From contig CM042090.1 of the NCBI GenBank assembly GCA_023512835.1, positions 56,469,865 to 56,533,864 on the forward strand: a stretch of 64,000 bases of DNA. Reading direction: 5' to 3'. Below, in pieces: positions 41,616 through 53,121 of the stretch. Source of the DNA: Taxillus chinensis (Eukaryota; Streptophyta; Magnoliopsida; Santalales; Loranthaceae). The position numbers were made by a program, and so were the translations under genes. The notes under the pieces were generated by a model, which made no database searches, was not told the origin of the DNA, and saw nothing but the letters and a program-made list of their open reading frames with translations. Each line of letters opens with the position of its first letter. Position 1 is the first letter of the stretch.

Positions 41616-44048
41616 TGTGAGGACCTTCCCTGAGGTATGAGTTATGTTTTATGCATTTGTTTTGCATATATGGTTTGTGATGTGGTTTAGCTCATTGTTG
41701 TTGGATTTTGTCACCCATTTTGGCTTGTTGCGAGTTGCATTACACATGTGTGATCGGTGATCATGTTTGATGTTTTGTTGTTGGGACATTGAGCTTGAAT
41801 TTTGCTATGTCATTTGGGGATGTGTTTTATTTTCGAGGACGAAAAGTCCTAAGGTGGGGAGGATGTAAAGACTCGTATTTGGGTAGTTTTGAGAGATAGT
41901 CATTCTATGGGAATGTGAGCATTTTGACTGTACTTGGGCCCGATTTCGAGTCGGGGTCCCATTTGACCCGATTGTTGACTTTTCGGGGTTTATTGGTTGA
42001 CTTTGCGTTTGGGCGGTCATTTGGGTGTAATAATATCTGTTTAGTGTTGTGCTCCTCATTTCGAGCGTTTTGACTGTAGTTTGACTCAATTTGGAGTTCG
42101 GGGCCTTGGAGGTCAATTATTGACTGGGTCAATGGTCGACTAGGTCAGTTGACTGGCAGAAATATAAATAGCAGAAAAAAAAGGAAAGGAAAAAGCTTTC
42201 ACTTTACGTTTCACATTTGTGCGTTGAGAGAGAGAGAGAGAGCTTGAGAGAGCTTGGAGGCCTTGGCGATTTGGGGCGATTTGGGTTCGTGGAGCTCAAA
42301 GATTCACTTCAAGTAGGTGTCCTTGAACTTCTTATCTTGATTCTATGCTTGGTATGCACGAATTTATCATGATTTATGAAATTGAGCATGAACCCTAGAA
42401 TTTGGGGAAAACAAATTTTGGGTTAGATCTAATGGTTTAGCATAAGATTTGTGGTTAAGAACTATTTTATATCATTGTGGATATATGTTTTTGTGATTTT
42501 GGGGTTAATTAATTGTGTTTTTCATGAGGGTTGATAAGTCAACCATGGAAATTTGGGTTTAGATCTAGATTTCTAGAAATCTGGAATTTGATGCGTGTTT
42601 CTATTGTTTCCGTGCGATTTAGAGGCATTCTGGACGCATTTTAAGGTAAATATCGCAGTTTGTTGCGTAGAATGCGTGTTTGTGCGTGTCTGGTGGTTAC
42701 TGGGTTGATTCCAGACGAAGAACAGGCAAGAACGATGATGAGCAATACCCTAGGCGCATTACTGGGTCGAACTGACGAAAATCCGAAGTTCTGGGTCGTA
42801 GGGTCGTAGTTCGTAGCTCGAAGGTTCGTAGCTTCATAGTTTGTAGTTCGAAGGTTCGAAGGTTCGTAGTTCGTAGATTTGTAGATTCGTAGACCCGTAG
42901 TCCGAAGGTCGAAGTTCGTAGCCGAAGGATCGATGTTCGTAGCCTCGTAGGTCGAAGATCGAAGACCCGCTTCGAGTCTTCGAGGCGCGCTATGCAGCTA
43001 TAAGTCACAGCTCCCGCTACGAATCTCCAAGGCGCGCTGCAGTTCCGCGCTACAAGTCGCAGTCCTGAAGCTATGAGGCAGTGCAACAGCACTGGACTGG
43101 ACCTATTTACATCGTAACCTATACCCATCTAAACATTTCAAGTATTAAACTTAAGTTACTATGTAAATAACGAAATACCCCCCATTTGGATTCAAAGAAA
43201 AATACTAGAAAAATTGATTCCCACTCTTTCAAAATGTGAAAAATGGGATTTAGTGTAAAATCTCGGAAAAACCCAAAAGTTCGTAGTGGTGAATTTTTGG
43301 AAAGTGGGGTTAGACATCTCAGAAAAATCCCCAAAAATCAGATTATCTTAGTTATGCTATGGGAACCTAATGCCGGGACTTTTGATTTCAAGAAAATAGC
43401 TGCTATGGGTACTTCCTTCATAAATCAAGGATTGAGGATTTACTTGTGAAGACTGGCTACAGTTCTAAAGGAAAGGTTGAGAGTGACATACCATACTAAT
43501 GTTAGTATGTTGGTGTGAGGTATTGGGGCATGAACTCCGTGACTTGTTTGAGTTCTCACCGTGATGCACCGATGGTGCTATGTGCTATGTGGTGCTATAG
43601 TATAGACATATATGTGTTGCATGATGTGGAGTTTTGGGGTCACCTACTGAGCTTGTCGCTCATCCCTACTTGTTGTTTACCCTTTTCAGGTGTGACCCGA
43701 GACTAATGGAAGACTTTCTTCTAGGAGGACGCCCACTACTCTGATGTATGATACACTTATATTCTGTAGTGTTTTATGTGATATCCCGGACAGGGGTCCA
43801 TGGACAGTTGTATTTGCATACTGTGTGATGTGATGTCTGTATGATTGTTTGACTTATTGTATGCATGATGATATATGGGAAAGTACAGGATTACCCTTGA
43901 TGTATGACTGTACAGGGTTGCATATTTGAGATAGCACCCGCGGTATAGTCTCCATTGGTGCCAGTCACCAACCCCTTGACCTATCGGGTGCGGGCAAGGG
44001 GAAGTCATGTACCCGGTTCCGGGTTCCCTGGAATTCGGGGGCGTGACA
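41616..44048 (+). mobile_element. Element A 3' LTR (2433 bp)
   Basis: TGTGAGGACC...GGGCGTGACA, partner of 2872-5498, with the fossil hairpin/PPT/LTR-start module at 41830-41865, TATA box 42163-42170 and CGTAG array about 42780-43085. It lacks about 230 bp near 43590 that the 5' copy has; a short CTATGTG repeat sits at the deletion point. Confidence 0.85.
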
Positions 44049-44053
44049 ATCCC
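44049..44053. repeat. TSD of element A, right copy (ATCCC)
   Basis: Pairs with ATCCT at 2867-2871, one mismatch. Confidence 0.7.
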
Positions 44054-44392
44054 TACTGAGCTGTGATGGCTCACCCCTCCTGTTGTGTTTGTCTTTGTTT
44101 GTTTCAGGTGCCTACAAGAGCTAGGAGGTTCACCAAAGGTGAAGACCCCATGTGTGTTTGCTTGGAATAATATTATGTAACCCCGTGGGGGAAATGACAT
44201 GTATGAACGTGTGTTTATATTGTGGATAAAAATGAGATTGTTGTATTTGTATGATATATGTGTGATATGGTTCAGGGACGGCATCCGTGCTAAGGTCCCT
44301 TTCTCGGTGTTATAACCAACCCCTTGTCCCTTCGGGTGCGGGCTTGGGGATTCACTAACCGGTTTCTGTGGGTCGGATTCCAGGGCGTGACA
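44054..44392 (+). mobile_element. Element E solo LTR, right part
   Basis: Continues E after A: CTACTGAGCTGTGATGGCTC, acceptor-like GTCTTTGTTTGTTTCAG| at 44107, and the LTR end CAGGGCGTGACA. Alignable to the last ~330 bp of the C LTR. Followed by ACTAA, the right TSD (44393-44397). Confidence 0.83.
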
Positions 44393-44397
44393 ACTAA

Positions 44398-45643
44398 GGA
44401 AGAAATGTAAAGTCTAAGACTCGCCGAGTCGAAGATTTTCAAGGTCGAAGAATCGAAGAGCCTCTTAGTCAAGTAAAATAAACTGAGAGACCCGAAGGTC
44501 GTAGACTCGCAGAGTTAGGGTCGTAGACTCGCAGCTGTAACAACAGGTAGATTAGGTACACTACGAAGAAGTCACTCTAAGAGCCATTAGGAGAGTCGCA
44601 GACTTGTAGAGTCGTAGACTCACAGTTAATAGAGTGTCACAAAAGACTTAATCTAACTCGAACTCTAGCCTCAAAGACTCGGAGATATGTGAGTCGTAGA
44701 CTCACAGATATCAACACTGTAAAGCCTGAAGTAAACTTCCGCAACTTCGACAGGCTCTACTTGAAACTTTCGAGTCGCCAAACCTACGAGGCACCCACTT
44801 CCAAGGCATACTTACAACCCAAGCAAATTCACTTAGCGATATCTTCAGCTAGGGTTTGTACAGTAAGCCTGCGCTGTCTCGAGCAGTTGGAGCGTAGTTA
44901 ATGTCGCATTAATTACTACCAACTACCCTCCACGGATGAACGGCCAAGATCGACTGCATAAGTATGGGCATGCAACTGCGCAACATGGGCAACAGATCTG
45001 TAAATCAGAGCAGATCAACCCATCCCTTGACATCCCGCATATCCAGTGGCGGGAAGTCAGTCTGTCGGGATGGACAACTAGGCGCACAACACTTTAAACT
45101 TAAAATATACTTTTCTCATACACTGAACGAAAAAAAAGAGGAATAAGTCTCCTTCTCTGAAAGCGTGGAATACACAAAACACAAGAAAATGGATTCTGAC
45201 ATATATTAAGATAATAATCTTTTGCGGAATTCAAGGAAGAGTTCAAATGCTAGAGAGAGAGACTCTGTGGGAAAGAACTTCAAAAGTGTTGTGCACCGCG
45301 TTGAACCAAGATCAAGATCAAACCTTTTGATCCATCATATACTCTTGTTCATCCAAGATCCAGCACGATTATCGAATCTAACCTCAGTGTTGTTTTCCAC
45401 AATCCAAACTATCACTGACCATTCCTTGCACAACTGAGATCTGCGAACAAGGAGCATTTACTACATCTCAAATTTTTTTGATAGTTCATAACTCATATTT
45501 CACTCACATTACTACTGTCGTCTTCTCCATCAATACTTCCATCACAGTCATCATAGAAAGATCCAAAAACCGGCTAATGGTCTAGCTTTCACAAACGAAG
45601 AAAGTCTATTCACCCCCCCTCTAGACTCACTTTGGGACCTACA
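44398..45643 (+). mobile_element. Element H Sirevirus-like solo LTR, right part
   Basis: Continues the GACTCGTAG array of 905-1490 until about 44710, then AT-rich LTR sequence, and ends ATTCACCCCCCCTCTAG and CACTTTGGGACCTACA, matching the end of the D LTR (CACCCCCCTCTAGGCTCC, GGGACCATCA). No PBS follows. Short ORFs here have no family similarity. Confidence 0.68.
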
Positions 45644-45797
45644 CGGAGTAAGGAATTCAAGTCTTTCATTCATGCGGAGTAAAGAACGACGTGTGCAGAC
45701 TAAGGACCCAAGTCCTTTATTCGCACGGAGTAAGGACAAGAAGATGCGGAGTAAGGAATCTAGACCTTTTACTCATGCGGAGTAAGGAACTCATGCG
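45644..45797 (+). mobile_element. Sirevirus LTR fragment (CGGAGTAAGG type)
   Basis: Array sequence (CGGAGTAAGGAATTCAAG, GACCCAAGTCCTTTATTCGC) like the U3 of D. Its content overlaps that of 60643-60845 on the other side of the F array, so these are two different copies of one LTR, not two halves of one. Confidence 0.7.
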
Positions 45798-46172
45798 TGT
45801 TGGACCCCATTTTGTCCGGGTTGGACATACTAACCTATTTTATATATTTATCTGCTCATGCCATATCTTGTAAACAGGTCTAGGAAAGCCCAAAGTTAAG
45901 AACCTCTACTACCAGCTCCTAAAGTGCCCCAAGACCAACGCCAAGTGATAGAGATTAAATTTGGAGACTAACGCACTTGATGGAGCTCAATTCTGATTTA
46001 AAACAAATAAGTTATGGCCAAAACAATTTTCGTCCGAAAAAGTCAACTTTGCCAAAAGACGGTCAATGCCCCTGGTCAAATTGCCCGAAAATGTGCACGT
46101 GAGGAATAGTCCGAAATGTCTATTTAGGCGAATACAAGTCTTCCTAAACAATCCCTGAAAGGTCGTCCATTT
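45798..46172 (+). mobile_element. Element F truncated first LTR (~375 bp)
   Basis: Matches the first ~375 bp of 50668-53101 (TGTTGGACCCCATTTTGTCC), then jumps at about 46172 to the internal sequence found near 53948 in the second unit. The rest of the LTR, the PBS and about 850 bp of leader are deleted. Confidence 0.88.
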
Positions 46173-46415
46173 TGGTATTTAGACATATAGCTCCATGCAT
46201 ACATACATGTCAAAAAAAATTGCATACTTATTTGTGTGCACATATGCATACATACATGTCAAAAAGAACAAAAACAAAAAAACAAAAAAAAACAAACAAA
46301 AATGATAAAACATCCAACAAATCAAAAGGGGAGCTTACCACAGTCCACTTCTGCCACAACCAAGATTGCGCATCGATACTACCTCAGATCCCGACAACAA
46401 CAACCACCCACTTCA

Positions 46416-47945
46416 ATGGCAGAACTAGTAGAAAACAGATTTGCTAGTCTGGAGCAAGGCCAACAAGAACTGCAAAATCAAATGAAGACCATGATGGAAA
46501 TGTTGACCAAGATGGCGGTAGGCAAAGACAGGGGTCTCACAGAGATGGCCACTGGACAGTCCCCAAGGCAAGCACAAGAGGCAACATTGCCTCCCCATTT
46601 CATAACAGTACCCCCCCACAAGAGTTCAATCCATTGAACATGAACCCCGGGCCTTCTCATCAGGTCCAATTTACCTCTCCTGCTCCTAGCAACATGGCCG
46701 AAGCGATGGGACTTCATGTACCTCAGGAAGGTGATTAGTCATTATCAATGAAGAAGCTCGAGGAAAGACTCAAAGCAGTTGAAGGAGCAGAAGCTTATGG
46801 TTAGTCCCCAAGATTTGTGCTTGGTTCCTGACATCATTTTGCCACCAAAATTCAAGGTACTAGACTTCGACAAGTTTAATGGGTCCCAGTGCCCAAAAAA
46901 CACACCTTACTATGTACGTCGGAAGATGGCTGCCCATGATAATGATGACAAGCTCCTCATACATTGTTTCCAAGAAAGCCTGACTGGGAACCACTCCGAT
47001 GGTATATTCAGTTGGAGGGAAGTCACATCAAGACTTGGAGAGACCTTGCAACTTTCCTGACACAATATAAACACGTCACGGAATTGGAGCTAGACGAGGT
47101 TGGCGTTGCTAGCTTTTGAGAAAGGAGCTATGGAAAGTTTTAAAGTCTATGCTAGAAGATGGAGGGAGGCAGCTACAGAAGTTCAACTTCCACTAACTGA
47201 AAGGGAGTTGACCACCATGTTTATCAAAACTTTGAAAAGGGTATACTATGAAAAGCTGATAGGTAACGTATCCAGCAACTTCTCAGATCTAGTGGCTTCC
47301 GGGGAACGTATTGAAGACGGTGTAAAAGAAGGGAAGCTTCATGGCGATACGTCAGACATATTTAAGAAGTCTACACAAACGGGGAAAAAGAAAGAACCAG
47401 ATGTCCAGTCAATCTGGCAAAGTACTCCTATGCATCAAGCCAATTTTGGGACATACCCCAGTTTGTATCCCACACCTGGACCCTATCCAGGGCCACTCCC
47501 AATGACAGCCTATGCAGCGCCGATGCCTCTATACTTAGCATATCCACCACCAGGAGGAGCTCCTTATAGTCTTCCACCAAATCCGGCTCCAACTATAAAA
47601 CCGGAACCTGAACAAACCCCTGCTAGGCCAAGCCAAACCACCAATAGACCTAGGCAGGAATTCGATAAGCTCCCTATGACCTATTCTAAGCTGTATCCAC
47701 GAATCCTAGAAGCCAGAATGGTGGCTCCAATTCCAGCAATAGAAGTGAAACAGCCACCCCCTGCCTGGTACAAGTCGGAGGCCCGATGTGCCTATCACAG
47801 CAATGGAGCAAGGCACGACATTGAGAATTATTTTGCCCTCAAGAAAATTGTCCAACAGTTGGTAAGGGCCAAATGGCTAGACTTTTCAAAACCGTCTGAA
47901 CCAAGTTTTACCTCAAACCCATTACCAGAACATCCAAGCCAGTAA
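46416..47945 (+). pseudogene. gag: element F first-unit Gag (Ogre/Tat type, broken)
   Basis: Three open pieces: 46416-46637 (MAELVENRFASLEQGQQELQ and a coiled-coil-like TMMEMLTKMAVG; the frame is open upstream to 46236 through HRYYLRSRQQ), 46779-47060 (LCLVPDIILPPKFKV, DFDKFNGSQCPK, KMAAHDNDDKLLIH), and 47100-47945 (SFKVYARRWREAATEVQ, LTTMFIKTLKRVYYEKLIG, NFSDLVASGERIEDGVKEG). A Pro/Tyr-rich linker follows, then a zinc-finger-like CAYHSNGARHDIENYFALKK and a stop. Two frameshifts and a stop at 46736 disrupt it. It forms particles in intact relatives; here it ends where protease should begin. Confidence 0.82.
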
Positions 47946-49779
47946 GCAATGGCGCCACAGAAATAAAACATAACCAGGTTTATGATGTTGTGAGAAAGCT
48001 CTCTGGGTATGTGGCAATTCTCTGTTGTTTTGTGTTGGTTCATAAAAACAATCACTCTTGTTTGGTTTTATTACGTTTATGTTACCTATAATTTTTTGTG
48101 TGTAATGTCTGTCACAACTTGTTTACTCTTTTGACATGGGTAGTAAGTCCAAACCGGGGAACATCAAGCCAAGGAAACCTAAGCCATTTCAGTTCTACCT
48201 TGAACTCCATGGAGATCAGAAGAACATGTTAGCATAAAAGCCAACAAAACTGCTCTTATTTCAAACTGGGGCACAAATGATTCCTTCTGTCATTGAAAGT
48301 TCCTTCTTATACGCTTTGAGAAAAACTTTGATTGTTTAAAATGAAGAGAGGTCATGTTTCACTACCTCGCGATACTACCCTCGCTACCCCTTTTGAGCCT
48401 GACTAAAATTCCTTCTTATGCAAAACTTGATCCATAGTTCACCCCACACTGGGGCTAGTTTCGAATATCAAGATTGCACAAAGGGGCAATTATTGAGTAG
48501 AAGCAAAAAAAAAAAAGAATCAAAGAACAAAAAAGGAAGTATTTTGAAAATCATAATCCCATATTGGGACAATTTTGTGATATCCCTTGACGTTGGGGCA
48601 TTAAAAATCATTCGAGCAACAATAATGTCCCACACGAGGGAAAATTTTTAACAAACACAAAGGAGAGTCCACTTTGAACTATGGATCACAACCTGCCTAG
48701 AATAGGTTTGAGCCTATTATATCCCTTTCTTGATAAACCCAGTAGCCCAGCCTACATTACAGTCCTAAAAAGTCCTCTCAGATTAAATGATCAAAGTTAT
48801 TTCTCATATGCTCAAGTCGAACAGTGCTACAATATCAAGGATTCAAGGCAGACTTGATGATAACCCGCACGGTCATCAAGGGTAAAATACAAAGCCACCT
48901 ACAAGGTAGAAGGAACAACAAGCAGAAAACAAGGCAAGCTTAGTGAAAACCCGAAAAGAGCACCAAGAGAAAAGTTGGAGCTAGAAAAAGAAGGGTAAGC
49001 ACTCAAGGCCCGAGAGTAACCAACATCGAGCATCTGGCCTGACACACTTAGGCACCCCACTACCAACCTTAACCAATCCTTTCTGATCAAATCCCTACAC
49101 CACAAAGCACACAAACAGGCCAACTAGCCATTAAGAGCTCCACTCAATCCCTAAACTTTAGAAGTGGGCAAGCAGGCAAGATCCTCAACCTAGCCCCGAG
49201 CACCGACTCAAACCATCGGAATTCCTGTTTAGCTCAGTAACCTAGAGTCTCCTAACCCTCAAATACCCCAAAACATTATTACCTCTATGAGAATAGGACA
49301 ACCAGTTGTGGTTGTACATTGCATACTCCAATAAATAAAAAAAACAAAATAAAAAAAACAACAAATCATTTTCATTAAATTTTGCGTGCGTTTGTTTCAA
49401 AAAGCCTATTCCCCAAGGGTTTCCTCGAAGGTCATTCAACGACCTTGGCCCAACCATGGTCCAACCAGATAACAGCCCCAGCGGAAAGTTGCCTCCAAAA
49501 ATCAAGTTAGTCCCTCAGCAAGCCAAACTTCAAAACAGCTACCAAATCATTTCTCCTGCACAAAGACAATATCCCAACATCACCAGCGGATTAAGCTCCC
49601 ATAACAGATCATGCAACCACTAGGCACACATTACATAACCATGTATATATTACACAAGCATCAGACGTTATCTCTCATTGCGTTGTGCATGCATGCACCT
49701 TTCATACAAGTATCAAACAATCATTATAGCAACATGCATCATCACATACAACATCAAACCCGGGGCGGTCTGGGTTTCC
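47946..49779 (+). other. element F first unit, non-coding where pol would lie
   Basis: 1.8 kb with no pol motif on either strand; about 93-95% alike by eye to 55727-57600 in the second unit. Contains A-rich runs and CCCCACACTGGGGC-type short palindromes. Small ORFs are not conserved between the two units. Confidence 0.65.
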
Positions 49780-50490
49780 TTCATTTGGGCTTCTTCATGA
49801 CACAAACTGGTTTTAGCTCATTTCTTTTCAATTTCGTGTGCCTAGCTTTTTCCCTGAACAGACCGGATTAGCTAATTTCTTTCTTACGAGCTTCTTCCTG
49901 ACACAAACTGGTTTTAGCTCATTCTTTTCAATTTCGTGTGCCTAGCTTCTTCCTGAATAGACTGGTATTAGCTAATTTCTTTCTCTTGAGCTTCTTCCTG
50001 ACACAAACTAGTTTTAGCTCATTCCTTTCAATTTCGTGTGCCTAGCTTCTTCCTGAACAGACTGAAATTAGCGAATTTCTTTCTTTCGAGCTTCTTCCTG
50101 ACACAAACTAGTTTTAGTTTATTCCTTTCAATATCGTGTGCCTAGCTTCTTCCTGAACAAACTGGAATTAGCTAATTTCTTTCTTTCGAGCTTCTTCCTG
50201 ACACAAACTAGTTTTAACTCATTCCTTTTCAATTTCGTGTGCCTAGCTTCTTCCTGAACAGACTGGAATTAACTAATTTCTTTCTTTTGAGCTTCTTCCT
50301 GACACAAACTGGTTTTAGCTCACTTATCTTCCGTTTTGTGTGCCTAGATTTTTCCTGAACAGACTGGAATTAGCTAATTTCTCTCTTGTGAGCTTCTTCC
50401 TGACACAGACTGGTTTTAGCTCAATTTTTTTCATTTTGTGTGTCTAGCTTTTTCCTGAATAGACTGGAACTAGTTACCTTCTTTCCATCC
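49780..50490 (+). repeat. ~100 bp tandem repeat in element F 3' region (about 7 units)
   Basis: Units recur every ~100 bp (marker CCTAGCTTCTTCCTGA at 49841, 49941, 50041, 50141, 50242, 50343, 50443). Each unit is a pair of related ~50 bp halves (CTTCTTCCTGACACAAACTG and CTTCTTCCTGAACAGACTGG). The second F unit has only about four. Confidence 0.9.
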
Positions 50491-50630
50491 TAGACCGTTA
50501 AACTTTCCTATTCCCCGAGGTAACCAGGATTTCACTTCCCGCCATCCGAACATGTTAACCGAACCATGGCAGCAGGTAAGTCAGGTAGGCGCTCCAACCC
50601 GTCCAAAATGAGTTCCTTTTATCTTTGTAC

Positions 50631-50667
50631 ATTGTTTGTATACAAATAATGCACAAAGAGGGGCAGG
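50631..50667 (+). other. palindrome and PPT before element F second LTR
   Basis: TTTGTATACAAA (50635-50646), then AAAGAGGGGCAGG (PPT, 50655-50667). The same pair precedes the third LTR (58149-58160 and 58169-58181) and, inverted, the G LTR. Confidence 0.75.
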
Positions 50668-53101
50668 TGTTGGACCCCATTTTGTCCGGGTTGGACATAC
50701 TAACCTATTTTATATATTTATCTGCCCATGCCATATCTTGTAAACAGGTCCAGGAAAGCCCAAAGTTAAGAACCTCTACTACCAGCCCCTAAAGTGCCCC
50801 AAGACCAATGCCAAGTGATATAGGATGAAATTTGGAGACTAACGCACTTGACCAAGCTCAAATCTGATTTAAAATGAGGAAGTTATGGCCAAAATAATTT
50901 TCGTCGGAAAAAGTCAACTTTGCCAAAAGACGATCAATGCCCCTAGTCAAATTGCCCGAAAATGTGCATGTGAGGAATAGTCTGAAATGTCTATTTAGGC
51001 GAATACGGGTCTTCCTAAACAATCCCTAAAAGGTCGTCCATTTTAGTATTTTAAGTGGGGGTAAAAGGCTAATTAAAAGTTTAAAAAAAAAACTCGAAGC
51101 GCCGGCAGGTCGAAGCCTCGAAGCCTCGAAGATCCGAAGCTTCGAAGCCTCGAAACCTCGAAGCCCCGCTGCCGACACTCCGACCTTCGAGTCGCCCGAT
51201 CAACCTTCGACCCACCAACCTTCGAAGCCTATAAGCCTGCCGACATTCCGACTTGCCGACACTTCGTCCCTTCGCCCTTTGCCCTTCGACCCACCGACCT
51301 TCGACCCTTTGACTGATGACCTTCGACCTGCCGACACTTCGACCCATTGACCGTTCACCTTCGACCCATCGACCTTCGACCCACCGACACTTCGACCCTT
51401 TGACCCATTGACCTTTGCTGTGTGGCCTCTTTCGTTGGCATTCTCGCTGGCTACTCACGAGACACGTTTTATTAGCTGCCCATTTTTGTCAGAGATGCTT
51501 TTCAAAGCCTGTCTGTCATATGTGCTCACAAAAAATGAAAAAGCAATCACAGGCCCCCTGATTTTACGCACAAGTCGTCCAACCACTAGACAAAAGCCAG
51601 AATCATACAATTAAAAATGTTGGCATTCATAATAGAGCATTAAATGCTGCAATCAATGCAATCCAGCCAAATTGAGCCAGCTCTTTAAAACCAGTCTTCT
51701 GTCCACACAAAAACTCTGGGAGTTCGGCCAAGAGAAAAAAGGGGATTGGCACATAGAAAAGAAAAAAAACAGAGAGAGATTTGTACACGGAAAGGAGAGT
51801 TCGGCAAAGAGAAAAAAAAACAGAGTTCAGCCCCATGAAAAAAAAGGAGGCCCGAAGAATAGACCTGAGAACTCGCTGACGAAAATTGCTTCCATTCTTT
51901 CTCAATTTCGCCCAACTCCTGCAATAAAAAAAAACAAAAAAAAACAAAAAAGAGAAGACAGTTCGATTCCTTTTTTCTTTCTTTTCCCCCACTTCTCTCC
52001 TCACTGTACCAACCCTCATACATATGCTCTCCCCATTTCAAACCCAGAAATTCTGAAATACCATTATCATTCCCCTAGTTCTGTTTTCTTCTCTTTTTAG
52101 CGCATAGCACAACAATACCAAAATCAAAAAAAAGGGGGATAGCAAAACGAAAAGAGAGAGACACGGGTTTATATGCAGTTCCGGCCAGCAGTGTTCAACC
52201 TCCAGCCCAAGTTCAACTAACCAGTGTTTCGAGACTCGCCCTCCCGCTAACGTTGCCACTATCGGAGTCCCAATCCAAAGACCAAGTCGGTTTCATTATT
52301 ATTATTAGTTTTGCTAACTGAATATATTTCTTAGCGGTTGTGTTATGATTTAATTTTCTTCCTTGCTGTTAATTTCGTTTAGTTGTTTCATTTCTTGTTT
52401 TCTGTATTTCGTTGTTCTTTTCTTCATTTTATTCAAGTTGTAATATGTAATAGTTAATGGTAAAAAAAAACCAAGAGAGAGAGAAAAAATAAGAGGCAAG
52501 GAAAAAAGAGAAAAAAAGAGTGGTTCTATTCTGTTTGTGGATGTCACAATCACGCGCTTCACATTTATGTTGTTTTAGTCATAGTCAGTCAAAAAACCAA
52601 AAAAAAAAGAAGAAGACAAATAGGAGTTTTCCAAAACAAAAAAACGTTTCCCAATAAATAAATAAATAAATAAATAAATAATGTTTTAAACCAAAACCAA
52701 AACTTTAGGATTTCATTTTCCACTTCAAACAAAAAAAAACATTTAGGATCTCCTTTAGACAATTAGGGCAAATCAATTTTAACCACAACTTTAACAAACA
52801 ACTTAGCCAAATAAAAAAAAGCTTAGATTTTAGGAAAACGATAATGTCTTCACCCAGTCAAAAACACTGAAAAATAAATAGAAACCCCCTCCTCCTATAG
52901 ATACCGAAAGGGCGCTGTAGGGGTGCTAATCCTTCCCTACACGTAACCAACCCCCGAACCCTTATCTGGTAATGTAGACCACACACATTTTTAGGTGACC
53001 AACTGTACCCCCAAAAACAGCTGGTGGCGACTCTAAATTTCTTATCATTGGTTTAGTTTGAGCTCACCCCAAACAGGCCCGGACGAAAACCGGTGATGAC
53101 A
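50668..53101 (+). mobile_element. Element F second (shared) LTR (2434 bp)
   Basis: TGTTGGACCCC...CGGTGATGACA. Has a TCGA-rich array at 51090-51440, a weak TATA-like TTTATATG near 52168, an (AAAT)n tract at about 52653-52682, and near its right end a PBS-like ACAGCTGGTGGCGACTCT (53021-53038). Confidence 0.9.
51090..51440. repeat. TCGA-rich array in LTR F (second LTR)
   Basis: Motifs CCTCGAAG, TCCGAAGC, then CCTTCGACC and CCGACACTTCGACC. Repeated at 58600-58920 in the third LTR with other unit numbers and, inverted and longer, in G. Translations such as Arg-Gly-Phe-Glu repeats are artefacts. Confidence 0.85.
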
Positions 53102-53103
53102 GC

Positions 53104-53121
53104 TGGCGACTCTGCTGGGGA
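53104..53121 (+). other. PBS of element F second unit (probably tRNA-Arg)
   Basis: TGGCGACTCTGCTGGGGA two bases after the LTR end. It starts TGG, complementary to a tRNA CCA end. Ogre elements are reported to use tRNA-Arg; the tRNA identity is from memory. Confidence 0.7.

Larger units (their letters stand above)
2872..44048 (+). mobile_element. Element A: Tekay/Del-type Ty3/gypsy retrotransposon, nested
   Basis: Two LTRs (2872-5498 and 41616-44048) flank a gag-PR-RT-RNase H-integrase-chromodomain order with an initiator-Met PBS and a PPT. Elements B (9072-17913) and D (18093-40125) interrupt its RNase H/connection region. With these and their TSDs removed, A is about 10.3 kb. The frame is broken at the protease, in RT by two stops, by a stop after RNase H and by frameshifts in integrase, so it is defective. 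Lineage is inferred from the domain order, the long LTRs and the C-terminal chromodomain-like segment. Confidence 0.88.

Noticed and set aside
44398..45643. A host gene between elements
   Set aside because: The only long unassigned stretch outside clear elements, but it has only short ORFs and ends like the D LTR; it is better read as the right part of solo LTR H.
47946..49779. Degraded pol of the F elements
   Set aside because: No RT, integrase, protease or RNase H motif is visible in any frame on either strand, and the small ORFs are not shared between the two units.
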